Origin: Hyphomicrobiaceae bacterium
GTDB taxonomy: Bacteria; Pseudomonadota; Alphaproteobacteria; Rhizobiales; Hyphomicrobiaceae
Reading direction: 5' to 3'
DNA length: 64,000 bases
Assembly (NCBI GenBank): GCA_022844275.1
Contig: JALHMB010000001.1
Location: 124,001 to 188,000, forward strand
Both the position numbers and the translations under genes were made by a program. The notes under the pieces are model-generated. The model did no database searches. It was not told the origin of the DNA and saw only the letters and a list, made by a program, of their open reading frames with translations. Positions 20,426 to 28,893 of this stretch are shown one piece after another (position 1 is the stretch's first letter; each line of letters opens with the position of its first letter).

Positions 20426-22006
20426 ATGGCTACCGCGACCGAAGAGCATCGCCCAGTCCTGTGGACGCCCGGCGATTGGAATGCCTTCTTCGGCTTCGGC
20501 ACCAACATCCTCGTCAACATGCTCGTACTGACGGGGCTGCTGCGCTTCGTTCTCAAGATGCCGGACAGCTTGGTCTTCGGCCGCATCCTGCCGGCGCTCG
20601 GCCTCATGATGTGCCTCTCGACGATGTACTACGCCTTCCTCGCCTATCGCCTGGCGAAGCGGACCGGGCGAACGGATGTGTGCGCGCTCCCCTCCGGCGT
20701 CAGCGTCCCGCACATGTTCGTCGTCACCTTCGTGATCATGCTGCCGATCTCGCTGCAGACGGGCGATCCGATCAAGGGCTGGCAGGCCGGCCTCGTCTGG
20801 GTGTTCTTCCAGAGTTTCATCCTGATGATCGGCGGCTTCATCGCGCCGTACATCCGCAAGATCACGCCGCGGGCTGCCCTGCTCGGCACACTGGCCGGCG
20901 TCTCCGTCACGTTCATTTCCATGCGGCCGGCGCTCGAAATGTACATGACGCCCATGATCGGTATTCCCTGCTTCGCGATCATCCTGGTCGCGTGGTTCGG
21001 CGGCTTCCGCTATCCGCGCGGCATCCCGGCAGGCCTCGTCGCCATTGCCGCGGGCATGCTGATCGCTTGGGGATCGAACCTCTTCGGTCTCAACTACGGC
21101 GGCCTCAGCCTGCAGAAGCTCGCCGCGTCGCTCACGAGCTTCGGCTTCTCGGTGCCGCTTCCCGCCTACAACGAACTGTTCGGCGGCTTCGAGTTCCTCG
21201 GCATCATTCTCGTGACCGCGATCCCGTTCGGCATCTACGACCTCGTCGAAGCCATGGACAATGTCGAGAGTGCGGAAGTGGCGGGCGATCCCTATCCCAC
21301 CACGCAGGTGCTCACGGCGGACGGTGTCGTCAGCCTGATCGGATGCCTCATGGGCAATCCTTTCATCAACGCCGTCTACATCGGCCATCCCGGCTGGAAA
21401 GCCATGGGCGGACGCATCGGCTATTCGGCGGCGACCGGGCTCATGGTCATCGTGCTCTCGTGGTTCGGCATCATCGCGCTGCTGCTGTCGCTGGTGCCCG
21501 TCGTCGCGATCTCGCCGATCCTGCTCTACATCGGCATGCTGATCGGCGCGCAGGCTTTCCAGGAAACGCCGAAGAGCCACGCGCCTGCCGTCGTTCTGGC
21601 GCTCGTGCCGCATCTCGCCGCATGGTGTAAGACGCTCATGGACGGCGCGCTGCAGGCGGCCGGCACGAATGCACATGCCATAGGCTTTGAAAAGCTCGGG
21701 CAGGTCGGCGTGCTCTACCAGGGGCTCGAAGTACTCGGCGGCGGCGCCATCCTGACCGGCCTCATCTTCGGGGCGCTCGGCGCATTCATCATCGACAGGC
21801 AATTCCTGTCGGCATCGGCGTTCGCAGCCGCGGCCGCTGTGCTGACGTTCTTCGGCTTCATGCATGGCGAGTCGGTCGGCATTGCCGTCACACCGACGGT
21901 TGCCATCGCCTACGTAGTCGTGGCCGTGTTCCTGTTCGCGCTCAGTCGAACGTCCGTGCCCGCGCCAGCACCGGCACACTCACATCACGCGGCGGCAGCT
22001 GAATAG
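20426..22006 (+). CDS. NCS2/AzgA-like purine-type permease
   Basis: The 526-residue membrane protein has about 12 to 14 hydrophobic segments and motifs of xanthine/uracil/adenine permease-type transporters, such as TDVCALPSGVSVPHM, LVEAMDNVESAEVAGDPYPTTQ and GCLMGNPFINAVYIG. The C-terminus is proline- and histidine-rich. GGGGGA lies upstream of the ATG at 20426, which I chose over an earlier in-frame start. The 240-base gap from the cysteine hydrolase gene may hold its promoter. The substrate is probably a nucleobase-like or ureide nitrogen compound; it is not proven. Confidence 0.82.
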   Translation: MATATEEHRPVLWTPGDWNAFFGFGTNILVNMLVLTGLLRFVLKMPDSLVFGRILPALGLMMCLSTMYYAFLAYRLAKRTGRTDVCALPSGVSVPHMFVVTFVIMLPISLQTGDPIKGWQAGLVWVFFQSFILMIGGFIAPYIRKITPRAALLGTLAGVSVTFISMRPALEMYMTPMIGIPCFAIILVAWFGGFRYPRGIPAGLVAIAAGMLIAWGSNLFGLNYGGLSLQKLAASLTSFGFSVPLPAYNELFGGFEFLGIILVTAIPFGIYDLVEAMDNVESAEVAGDPYPTTQVLTADGVVSLIGCLMGNPFINAVYIGHPGWKAMGGRIGYSAATGLMVIVLSWFGIIALLLSLVPVVAISPILLYIGMLIGAQAFQETPKSHAPAVVLALVPHLAAWCKTLMDGALQAAGTNAHAIGFEKLGQVGVLYQGLEVLGGGAILTGLIFGALGAFIIDRQFLSASAFAAAAAVLTFFGFMHGESVGIAVTPTVAIAYVVVAVFLFALSRTSVPAPAPAHSHHAAAAE

Positions 22007-22012
22007 GCCTCT

Positions 22013-24205
22013 TTACCACTGCATTGTCGCTGACAGGCGGAACGAGCGCGGCTCCAGCGGGTGGAAGTGGATGTCCTCGACACCGCCGGCGGGCTCGCCG
22101 GGCAAGCGCGAGGCATAATAGTAGTCGATCTGACTTGCGTCAGCGTCGAACAGATTGAAGGCGTCCAAACGCACAATCAAACCATTATCGAACTTGTAGC
22201 CGAGGCGGGCCGAGACAGTGGTTGTCGACTCCGAGCGCACGGAGTCGTCCTCAATGAGAGGCCGCGGCCCGAAGTAGCGGACCTTCGCGCCGCCGAACCA
22301 TCCCCCGTAGACATCCTGAAAGGACAGCCCAGCGCTGATCACGCCCTCGGCGGCGCCAGGAATTCGGCGCCCCGGTGCCGTGGGATCATCCTCTCGGAAG
22401 CGGGCTTGTGTGTATGCTGCGTCGAAGTCGAGCGTGAGCCAGGGCGTGAGCTTCGCGTCGATCGTGAACTCGGCGCCGACGCGGCGGCTCGGGCGGCTCG
22501 CTTCCGTGTTGCCGGCATCGCCGATGAAAACAATCTCGGAGTCGAAATCGAGGACGAACAGCGAGAGCGTGCTGAGCAAGCCGCGCCAGGGCTGAGATCT
22601 CAGCCCAATTTCTGCGCCTTCCGATCGCACCAGGAATGGCGTCTTCTCTGCGGGATCGCCGGATACGGGATCGATGGTCGTCGTCGTGCCGCGCGCATCG
22701 TTGCTGTGGAAGCCCGTGCCGGCATTCATATAGAGCTCGGTTCCGGCCCACGGGCCGAGGACGAGACCGAGCTTCGGACTGAGGATAGCGTCGCTCTCCT
22801 TGCCCGAGTTGACCGCGAGGTTGCTTGTCACGTCCGTCCAATAGACGTCGCCGCGAAGGCCCGCCGTCGTCCGAAGCCAATTGGTCCATCGCAGTGTGTT
22901 CTCGCCGAACACGCCCGCGCTCGCCTCCTTCACACGATCGTCGCGAACCGTGGAGAGCACCGTTCGCTCGCGCGTGTTGAACAGGCCAACTTTGATGTCG
23001 TCGTAGCGCGTCTGGATGCCGACCGTGGTCTCGCTCTTCACACCAAATGCCATGCTGAGGAAGGTACGGCTGGCGCTGGCGCCTACGATCACGCGATCGT
23101 CCATCTGCTTGAACTGATCGCCGTTGATGGGGTCATTGAGGAAGTAAGTGAAGTTGTGGAACAGATCGAGGCCGCTCTTGATGGCATAGGCATTGACGCG
23201 CGTTGCGGTGACGTCAGTCGTCTCGCTCCAGCGTGCCGAGAGAGAGTAGCGCTCTGCCTTTCCATAGTCGGAGGCGTCGAGTGAGCCGAAGCGGTCGATG
23301 AGCCCGCCGTCGACGGCACGTTGCGGAATCTGGCTGGTCGCATTCCACTCGCCCGAGTAGGCCATCGCCGTGACCGCGAAGCCGTTCGCGTAAGTCCCGC
23401 GCGAGAAGCGCATCACGCCGTTGAACTTGTGCAGATCCTCCTTCACATCCCACGGCCCATCGAAGTGCACGAACTCACCGGCGACGAGCATGGCGCCATC
23501 CGCGCCGACGGGTGCCGACATGCCCGTCACCGCCCGGCGATGGCCGAAGCTGCCGACCTCCACCTGGCCGAAGTTGCGCTCCAAGCGATCGACGATATCG
23601 AGGTGAATGGCACCGGCTGACGAGAAGTCGCCCTCAGAAGCGAAGTACGGGCCCTTCCGGTAGGACAGGCCGCGCATGATCTCTGGGATCATGAAGGCGG
23701 TGTCCGCGTAGCCCTGCCCGTGGCCGTGCGTCCGCATGTTGACGGGCATTCCGTCGATCGTGATGGCGATGTCGGTACCGTGGTCGAGATTGAAGCCACG
23801 AAGGAAGTACTGATTTGCCTTCCCCTCACCACTGTGCTGGGTAACGATCAATCCCGGCACGGCTTCGAGCATTTCGCCCGTGCGATAGGCCGGCTGTGCC
23901 AGAAGCTCATCGCGCGTGACGACACCTTGGCTCGCCGACTGCGCTATGCCCACATCGTTGCCGCGCGGGTCGATGGTCAGGATCGGCCCAAAGGTGGAGG
24001 CCGCGTCAGCGAGCGGCGCCGTGTCAGGGACGTTGCTCGCCACGGGAGCCGTGCTCGGCGGGGGCGCCTTTGCCTGGGCTTTCGCTTTGGCCTTTGCCGC
24101 AGGGGCTGTGACCACCAAGCCGGGCAACTGCTGAGCCTGCTGTGCCGTAGCGCTGCCACTGAGCGCCAGGACGATCGCAAACGCCACATAAACACGCCTG
24201 CCCAT
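22013..24205 (-). CDS. TonB-dependent outer membrane receptor
   Basis: This 730-residue protein has a signal peptide (MGRRVYVAFAIVLALSGSAT), an alanine/lysine/proline-rich periplasmic linker, a plug domain (LLAQPAYRTGEMLEAVPG, FLRGFNLDHGTDIAITIDG) and a 22-strand type barrel that ends in the aromatic RLSATMQW typical of outer membrane proteins. An HGHG motif lies in the plug near residue 160. It is divergent from the nikR-like gene, with a NikR-type operator 58 to 85 bases ahead of its start. This makes a nickel- or cobalt-complex receptor the best guess from known NikR-TonB pairs. The substrate is inferred. Confidence 0.9.
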   Translation of the reverse strand: MGRRVYVAFAIVLALSGSATAQQAQQLPGLVVTAPAAKAKAKAQAKAPPPSTAPVASNVPDTAPLADAASTFGPILTIDPRGNDVGIAQSASQGVVTRDELLAQPAYRTGEMLEAVPGLIVTQHSGEGKANQYFLRGFNLDHGTDIAITIDGMPVNMRTHGHGQGYADTAFMIPEIMRGLSYRKGPYFASEGDFSSAGAIHLDIVDRLERNFGQVEVGSFGHRRAVTGMSAPVGADGAMLVAGEFVHFDGPWDVKEDLHKFNGVMRFSRGTYANGFAVTAMAYSGEWNATSQIPQRAVDGGLIDRFGSLDASDYGKAERYSLSARWSETTDVTATRVNAYAIKSGLDLFHNFTYFLNDPINGDQFKQMDDRVIVGASASRTFLSMAFGVKSETTVGIQTRYDDIKVGLFNTRERTVLSTVRDDRVKEASAGVFGENTLRWTNWLRTTAGLRGDVYWTDVTSNLAVNSGKESDAILSPKLGLVLGPWAGTELYMNAGTGFHSNDARGTTTTIDPVSGDPAEKTPFLVRSEGAEIGLRSQPWRGLLSTLSLFVLDFDSEIVFIGDAGNTEASRPSRRVGAEFTIDAKLTPWLTLDFDAAYTQARFREDDPTAPGRRIPGAAEGVISAGLSFQDVYGGWFGGAKVRYFGPRPLIEDDSVRSESTTTVSARLGYKFDNGLIVRLDAFNLFDADASQIDYYYASRLPGEPAGGVEDIHFHPLEPRSFRLSATMQW

Positions 24206-24262
24206 TCCCCATCCCACCCCGATATCGCGACCCAACCGGTAGCAACGCTAGGGGGAGTGCCA

Positions 24263-24290
24263 GTATGATGTCCGTTCCAAAAGATCATAC
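24263..24290. promoter_or_regulatory. NikR-type operator, GTATGA-N16-TCATAC
   Basis: The half sites GTATGA (24263-24268) and TCATAC (24285-24290) are perfect inverted copies separated by exactly 16 bases. This is the operator form established for Escherichia coli NikR. It sits between the divergent TonB receptor and nikR-like genes and could control both. The nikR-like start is 29 bases downstream of its right edge. Confidence 0.88.
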
Positions 24291-24319
24291 TCGGTCGGTT
24301 CTAGCTCACTGAGGCTAAC

Positions 24320-24787
24320 ATGCAACGCATCACCATCACGATCGACGACGCCCTTGCCGATGAAATAGACAAGCTTGCCCAATCGCGCGGCAATCAGAAC
24401 CGATCGGAGGCCGTGCGTGATCTCGTCCGCGCCGGCATCGCGCACACGCGATCGGATACGTCAGCCGCATCGCAATGCGTGGCGGCCGTGCTCTACGTCT
24501 ACGATCAGGGGATGCGGGAACTGCCAAAGCGCATTGCCCATGCCTATCAGGATCAGCACGATCTCTCAGTGGCAACGATGCGCATTGCCCTCGACCACGA
24601 CAGCTGCATGGAAGTGGCCGTGCTCAAGGGGCGAACCGGCGATGTCGAGCGACTGGCCGAGCGCATAATTGCCGAACGTGGCGTGCAGCATGCCCGCCTG
24701 ATGGTGATACCTGCTGAAATCAAGCATACGCGGCACTCGCACGGCGACCGGCAGCCGCACGTCCATCAGCACATCAAGGTGAGGTAG
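24320..24787 (+). CDS. nikR: NikR-like ribbon-helix-helix regulator with altered metal site
   Basis: NikR is a nickel-dependent repressor with an N-terminal ribbon-helix-helix and a C-terminal ACT-like metal domain. Here the DNA-contact strand MQRITIT keeps R3, T5 and T7, and RNQNRSEAVRDL-like packing is intact. The metal domain (HDLSVATMRIALDHDSCMEV) aligns closely with E. coli NikR, but the ligands H76, H87 and H89 are Q77, R88 and A90; only the cysteine (C96) remains. A histidine-rich tail follows residue 134. The upstream operator is perfect. It overlaps the convergent gene at 24766 by 22 bases. Its signal may therefore not be canonical nickel binding. Confidence 0.9.
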   Translation: MQRITITIDDALADEIDKLAQSRGNQNRSEAVRDLVRAGIAHTRSDTSAASQCVAAVLYVYDQGMRELPKRIAHAYQDQHDLSVATMRIALDHDSCMEVAVLKGRTGDVERLAERIIAERGVQHARLMVIPAEIKHTRHSHGDRQPHVHQHIKVR

Positions 24788-25023
24788 TCCTTCGGGAGGC
24801 GGCCGTGCTGGTCGAGCAGCGCAAATCCCTCCCGCGTGGCCACGACTATTAGCCCCGCGCTCGACGTCTCCGCCCTTAGCAGATCGCGATCGACGGCATC
24901 CTCCCAGACGGTCAGGCGCGGGCAGGATGTCCGCCAGATATCCATGACCTGCTCGTAGGGACGCGGCTCCTTCGCAATCCACTCGACCAAGTCGATGATC
25001 AGCGGCTCGATGTTGCCAGACAT
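24766..25023 (-). CDS. Small conserved protein of unknown function
   Basis: This 85-residue protein reads SGNIEPLIIDLVEWIAKEPR, then YEQVMDIWRTSCPRLTVWEDA and a LIVVATREGFALL segment. The pattern suggests a small winged-helix-like fold, and similar proteins occur in other Hyphomicrobiales, but I know of no function. The ribosome site GGAGGA lies five bases before the ATG, so the start is firm. It follows the TSUP transporter gene by nine bases on the same strand and is likely co-transcribed with it. Its 3' end overlaps the end of the nikR-like gene on the opposite strand. Confidence 0.72.
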   Translation of the reverse strand: MSGNIEPLIIDLVEWIAKEPRPYEQVMDIWRTSCPRLTVWEDAVDRDLLRAETSSAGLIVVATREGFALLDQHGRLPKDYLTLMC

Positions 25024-25032
25024 CTCTTCCTC

Positions 25033-25779
25033 CTAGTTCGCCGCAATGGCGAGTTGGTAGAGGCCCTGCGCAATGTACACGCAAGCAATCGTCGTGACGA
25101 TGCGCATGGCCCAAACGCGATACTGGGCATCGCTGAGCCGCTCGAGAACCGGCTTTGCCAGTGACGTCCCTGCGACCGTTGAGACGATGGCGACGCCGAC
25201 GAGCAGCGGATCGAGCGATGCAGCCTGAGTGACCAGCCCGCCGAAGTAAGCCAGCTTCGCCGTATGGCAGCAGACCTGGCAGATGGCCTTTGTCGCCACG
25301 ATCTCACGGCGCTCGAACTTCCCGCCGAGAAAGTACGTGTCGATCAATGGCCCGGAGACACCGGCGAGCAACATCAGGATCATACTCGCCGCTCCGACCG
25401 CCACGCCGTGGAGTGGGCGCGCGGGATCCGGCTTGAGGCCTGCCGGCAGCAATCTCACGACGAATGGCGCGAACCCGAGCAGCACCAGCGTCAGAGCCGT
25501 GCTCGGCACATAGCCCCAGACGCTCCAAACAGCGAACGCGATGGCACTGCCCGCGAGAAAGCCGCCGGCACTCCGCCACCGCACGTAGCGCAGCCATAGG
25601 AGCCCCCGCCATCCGTTCGAGGTCATCTGAGTTATGGCGTGCAAGGCCATGGCCTCAGGCAGGGCGAGCACGGCAAGCAGGATACCAAGCAGGATCATGC
25701 CGCCCGCCATGCCGAAGATGCCGGACAGGAAGGAGCACGCCACCATGGCGGCGGCGAGAGCGGCGATCGTCGGGGTCAT
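25033..25779 (-). CDS. TSUP (TauE/SafE) family membrane transporter
   Basis: The protein of 248 residues has about seven to eight hydrophobic segments and the SGIFGMAGGMILLGILL signature of the TSUP family, members of which export sulfite or sulfonates or carry other small anions. A cysteine-histidine cluster, CQVCCHTAKL, lies in a membrane segment and could matter for its substrate. ATG at 25779 is preferred over a GTG one codon earlier. It is divergent from a LysR gene with a short gap containing a TGCATT/AATGCA dyad, so the LysR product probably regulates it. Substrate is not determinable. Confidence 0.82.
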   Translation of the reverse strand: MTPTIAALAAAMVACSFLSGIFGMAGGMILLGILLAVLALPEAMALHAITQMTSNGWRGLLWLRYVRWRSAGGFLAGSAIAFAVWSVWGYVPSTALTLVLLGFAPFVVRLLPAGLKPDPARPLHGVAVGAASMILMLLAGVSGPLIDTYFLGGKFERREIVATKAICQVCCHTAKLAYFGGLVTQAASLDPLLVGVAIVSTVAGTSLAKPVLERLSDAQYRVWAMRIVTTIACVYIAQGLYQLAIAAN

Positions 25780-25819
25780 CACGGCAGGTCACCTCGCAGA
25801 TCGCCATCATGCGAGATGT

Positions 25820-25839
25820 TGCATTATGCGTCCAATGCA
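25820..25839. promoter_or_regulatory. Dyad TGCATT-N8-AATGCA, candidate LysR operator
   Basis: An inverted repeat with TGCATT at 25820-25825 and AATGCA at 25834-25839 lies in the 98-base gap between the divergent TSUP transporter and LysR genes. A further TGCATT lies near 25849. LysR regulators bind interrupted dyads in such divergent gaps. The link is by position only. Confidence 0.45.
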
Positions 25840-25877
25840 TTTAACTTCTGCATTTACATGCACAATTTGGATGATAC

Positions 25878-26849
25878 ATGGACCTGACGCAGCTCCGCGC
25901 ATTCGTGACGGTCGCCGATGCGGGCGGCGTCTCGCGCGCTGCCGAGCGGCTCCATCTCAGCCAGCCCGCGCTCTCGCGGCAGCTCCAGACGCTCGAAGCG
26001 GAGCTTGGGCTCAGGCTGTTCGATCGAACGGAACGCCGCTTGCGCTTGACGTCGAGCGGCGAAGATCTCCTTCGGCGATCCAGAGCCATACTCTCCGACG
26101 CAGAGGCATTGAAGGATCGCGCCAAGTCGCTTCAGTCCGGCGACACCGGCATTCTAAGGATCGGCGCGACGCCGCCCACGATCGAAGCGCCGCTGGCCGG
26201 CTTTCTCGGTGATTGGCGCGAGCGTCATCCCGGCATCGAAGTGCATCTCGTCGAGGATGGCGGCACGCATCTGGCCGACCGTCTGCACGAGGGCGAAGTG
26301 CATGTTGCCTACGTCCCTGCTGGCGACTCCCGGTTCGATCATCAGCCCCTCTATCCGATCCATGTCGTCGCAGCCGTCGCAGCGGATCATCAACTCGCAC
26401 GCGCGCGAACACTCGAGCTGACAGCGGTGGTGGACTTCGATGTCATGCCGCTGCACGCAGGCTTCGGTTCGCGCGACTGGTTCGATGCAGCCTGCCGCGC
26501 TGCCGGTCTCCGACCCAAGGTCGTATTCGAAAGCGCTTCGCACAACGCGATCCTGGCACTCGCCGCCGCACGGTACGGCATCGGCATACTGCCATCGGCC
26601 GTCGCTCCGGCGCCCGATCGCGTACGCCTTCTGCCGCTCGTACACGAGGGCGCCGCGCTCGGGCGCTGGACCATGATCGCCTGGAGCAAGCGGCGACATC
26701 TCCCCGCCTATGCCAGGATCTTCGTCGAGGAATTCAGCGCGTATGCCCGCCTTCACTATCCCGGCCGGGCACTCTTACGGCAGGCGCCGAGGATCAAGCC
26801 CCCAGCCGGAATGGCGCAACCGTTGTCAAAAGGACGCGGCAGCGAATGA
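25878..26849 (+). CDS. LysR-family transcriptional regulator
   Basis: The N-terminal domain (MDLTQLRAFVTVADAGGVSR, AAERLHLSQPALSRQLQTLE, LFDRTERRLRLTSSGE) is a textbook LysR helix-turn-helix. The effector domain follows and includes ARYGIGILPSAVAP near the end. At 323 residues it is slightly long because of a basic tail. It is divergent from the TSUP transporter gene, which is its most likely target. A dyad in the gap fits that idea. Its inducer is unknown. Confidence 0.9.
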   Translation: MDLTQLRAFVTVADAGGVSRAAERLHLSQPALSRQLQTLEAELGLRLFDRTERRLRLTSSGEDLLRRSRAILSDAEALKDRAKSLQSGDTGILRIGATPPTIEAPLAGFLGDWRERHPGIEVHLVEDGGTHLADRLHEGEVHVAYVPAGDSRFDHQPLYPIHVVAAVAADHQLARARTLELTAVVDFDVMPLHAGFGSRDWFDAACRAAGLRPKVVFESASHNAILALAAARYGIGILPSAVAPAPDRVRLLPLVHEGAALGRWTMIAWSKRRHLPAYARIFVEEFSAYARLHYPGRALLRQAPRIKPPAGMAQPLSKGRGSE

Positions 26850-27077
26850 AGGCGCGCGCCTTAAACCCTTCTCCTCTTTCACCTTAAGCAGAATCGGCCC
26901 ACACTAAGACGTGGGAGATTGTGTCGACTGAGTGATCGTTCCATCGCGATAAGGCGCCGCACCATGCGATCGGCGAAGGTGTAACAGGCGGAACTGCCGA
27001 CCGCGTCGCACTGTTAGCAAGATGCGCCACACGACGGAATCAACGATCACTCTGGGAAACACACTGGGGAGAGAAAA

Positions 27078-28592
27078 ATGCTCTACCATTGGTACGAGCT
27101 CGGCCATGTGGCCGTGCGCCCGGTACGCGCTGCTGCCGGCTCTGCCCGGCTTCTGCTCTCCAACCCGTTCAATCCGATGACGCACACGAGCGTCGGACGC
27201 CACACGGCGGCGGCGCTCGATGTCTTCGAGCGCACGACACGGCGCTACGACAAACCGAACTACCGAATCGACCGCACGAATGTCGACGGCGTCGACGTCG
27301 GCGTGCGCGAGGAAGTGGTGTGGCAACATCCCTTCTGCCGCCTCGTCCATTTCAAACGCGACATCGCGCCGGTCCGCGCCGCTCGTGATCCACGCCTGCT
27401 GCTTGTAGCGCCCATGTCCGGCCACTTCGCGACGCTGTTGCGCGGCACGGTCGAAACCTTTCTTCCTGACCACGAGGTCTACATCACCGATTGGCAGGAC
27501 GCGCGCGACGTGCCGCTCGCGGCTGGCGAGTTCCGCCTCGAGGATTACACCGACGCGATGATCGCCATGTTCCGGCACTTCGGCGGTGACGTGCACGTGT
27601 TCTCGGTGTGCCAGCCTTCCGTGCCCGTACTCGCGGCAGTCTCGCTCATGGAAGCCGAGGGCGATCCCGACGTGCCGCTCAGCATGTCGCTCGCGGGCGG
27701 ACCGATCGACACGCGCCGCAGCCCGACGATCGTCAACCAGCTCGCCGAGCAGCGCGGTACGGACTGGTTCCGCCGCAATGTCATCACGCAGGTGCCGTGG
27801 CCCAATGCCGGCGCGGGACGCTCGGTTTATCCGGGCTTTCTGCAACTCAGCGGGTTCATGACCATGAACCTCGACCGGCACATGAACGCGCACAAGGATC
27901 TCTTCTTCCATCTCGTGCGCGGCGACGGCGACAGTGCGGAGAAACACCGCGAGTTCTACGACGAATACCTCGCTGTCATGGATCTCACCGCGGAGTTCTA
28001 TCTCGACACGGTCGACACCGTGTTCGTGCGCCATCTCCTTCCGAAGGGCGAGATGTACCACCGCGGCCGCCTCATCGATCCGAGTGCGATCCGCCGCGTC
28101 GGTCTTCTGACCATCGAAGGCGAGAAGGATGACATCACCGGCCTCGGTCAGTGCCACGCCGCAAACGACCTCTGCACCTCGCTGCCAGCGGCCGACAAGA
28201 TGAAATTCACATGTCCGCACGTCGGCCACTACGGCATTTTCAACGGCTCCCGCTTCCGCCGCGAGATTGCACCACGAATCGCGGCGTTCGCGCGCGCACG
28301 TGATCCGCGCACCAAGGCAGGAATCGCTTCGCCCGCGCTTCAACGCCGCGCGACGCGTGAAACAGCAAGCACTGAGGCGCGCGAAATTTCTTCTTCCGCC
28401 TTCACGTTCGGATCACACGAAGCGACGAGCACGCCTCGCACACCCAAGCGTCGCAATGACGCAGCTGCGTCGAAGCGCGCTTCACATTCTCTGGCAGCCG
28501 ATGCGCTGTATCTTCCTCAGCTCGCACATCTAACCATGCTGCAGCTCGCCGGCAGTCTGTTCTTCGACGGGCTCCGAGTCTGGCAGCAATAG
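27078..28592 (+). CDS. phaZ: Intracellular polyhydroxyalkanoate depolymerase
   Basis: PhaZ hydrolyses stored poly-3-hydroxybutyrate granules. The 504-residue protein matches the intracellular family that uses a cysteine nucleophile: C178 in HVFSVCQPSVPVLAA. LLLVAPMSGHFATLLRGTVE, FLPDHEVYITDWQDAR and TCPHVGHYGIFNG (catalytic histidine) are all present. GGGGAGA lies just before the ATG. Family members are about 400 to 430 residues, so the last 90 residues, rich in arginine, serine and threonine, form an unusual extension. It is a single-gene unit. Confidence 0.92.
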   Translation: MLYHWYELGHVAVRPVRAAAGSARLLLSNPFNPMTHTSVGRHTAAALDVFERTTRRYDKPNYRIDRTNVDGVDVGVREEVVWQHPFCRLVHFKRDIAPVRAARDPRLLLVAPMSGHFATLLRGTVETFLPDHEVYITDWQDARDVPLAAGEFRLEDYTDAMIAMFRHFGGDVHVFSVCQPSVPVLAAVSLMEAEGDPDVPLSMSLAGGPIDTRRSPTIVNQLAEQRGTDWFRRNVITQVPWPNAGAGRSVYPGFLQLSGFMTMNLDRHMNAHKDLFFHLVRGDGDSAEKHREFYDEYLAVMDLTAEFYLDTVDTVFVRHLLPKGEMYHRGRLIDPSAIRRVGLLTIEGEKDDITGLGQCHAANDLCTSLPAADKMKFTCPHVGHYGIFNGSRFRREIAPRIAAFARARDPRTKAGIASPALQRRATRETASTEAREISSSAFTFGSHEATSTPRTPKRRNDAAASKRASHSLAADALYLPQLAHLTMLQLAGSLFFDGLRVWQQ

Positions 28593-28893
28593 TGCCCGAT
28601 ACCTCCCGACTCAGGCGAACGCTTTGAATGTGGCGCTGATGCGTCGCGTTGCGTTGTCGCCACATCCGTATGCTCTCATGCGGCGCTCCGATGCCTAACG
28701 GGTTCGCGCGCGTCATTTCGCCTGCTAGGATTCCAGCACTCGGTGGTGCATCGGGGTGCGCCGCAGGACTGCCTCAAACGAGTGCAAAGCGCGTCGGTCG
28801 AGTGGTGTAACTGACACCGGTCGATGGGGGACACTTGCGGATGCGCAGTCGGCGCACTTCCATACGCACTTTTGGAGACGAGCGAGGACGCGC
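28593..28893. other. Noncoding gap with a hairpin after phaZ
   Basis: This 301-base gap contains no supported gene. A TGTGGCG (28629-28635) and CGCCACA (28658-28664) pair can form a stem with a 22-base loop shortly after phaZ, and GGTGT/ACACC near 28804 forms a small dyad ahead of the metallopeptidase gene. Neither has a T tract. I see nothing else. Confidence 0.4.
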
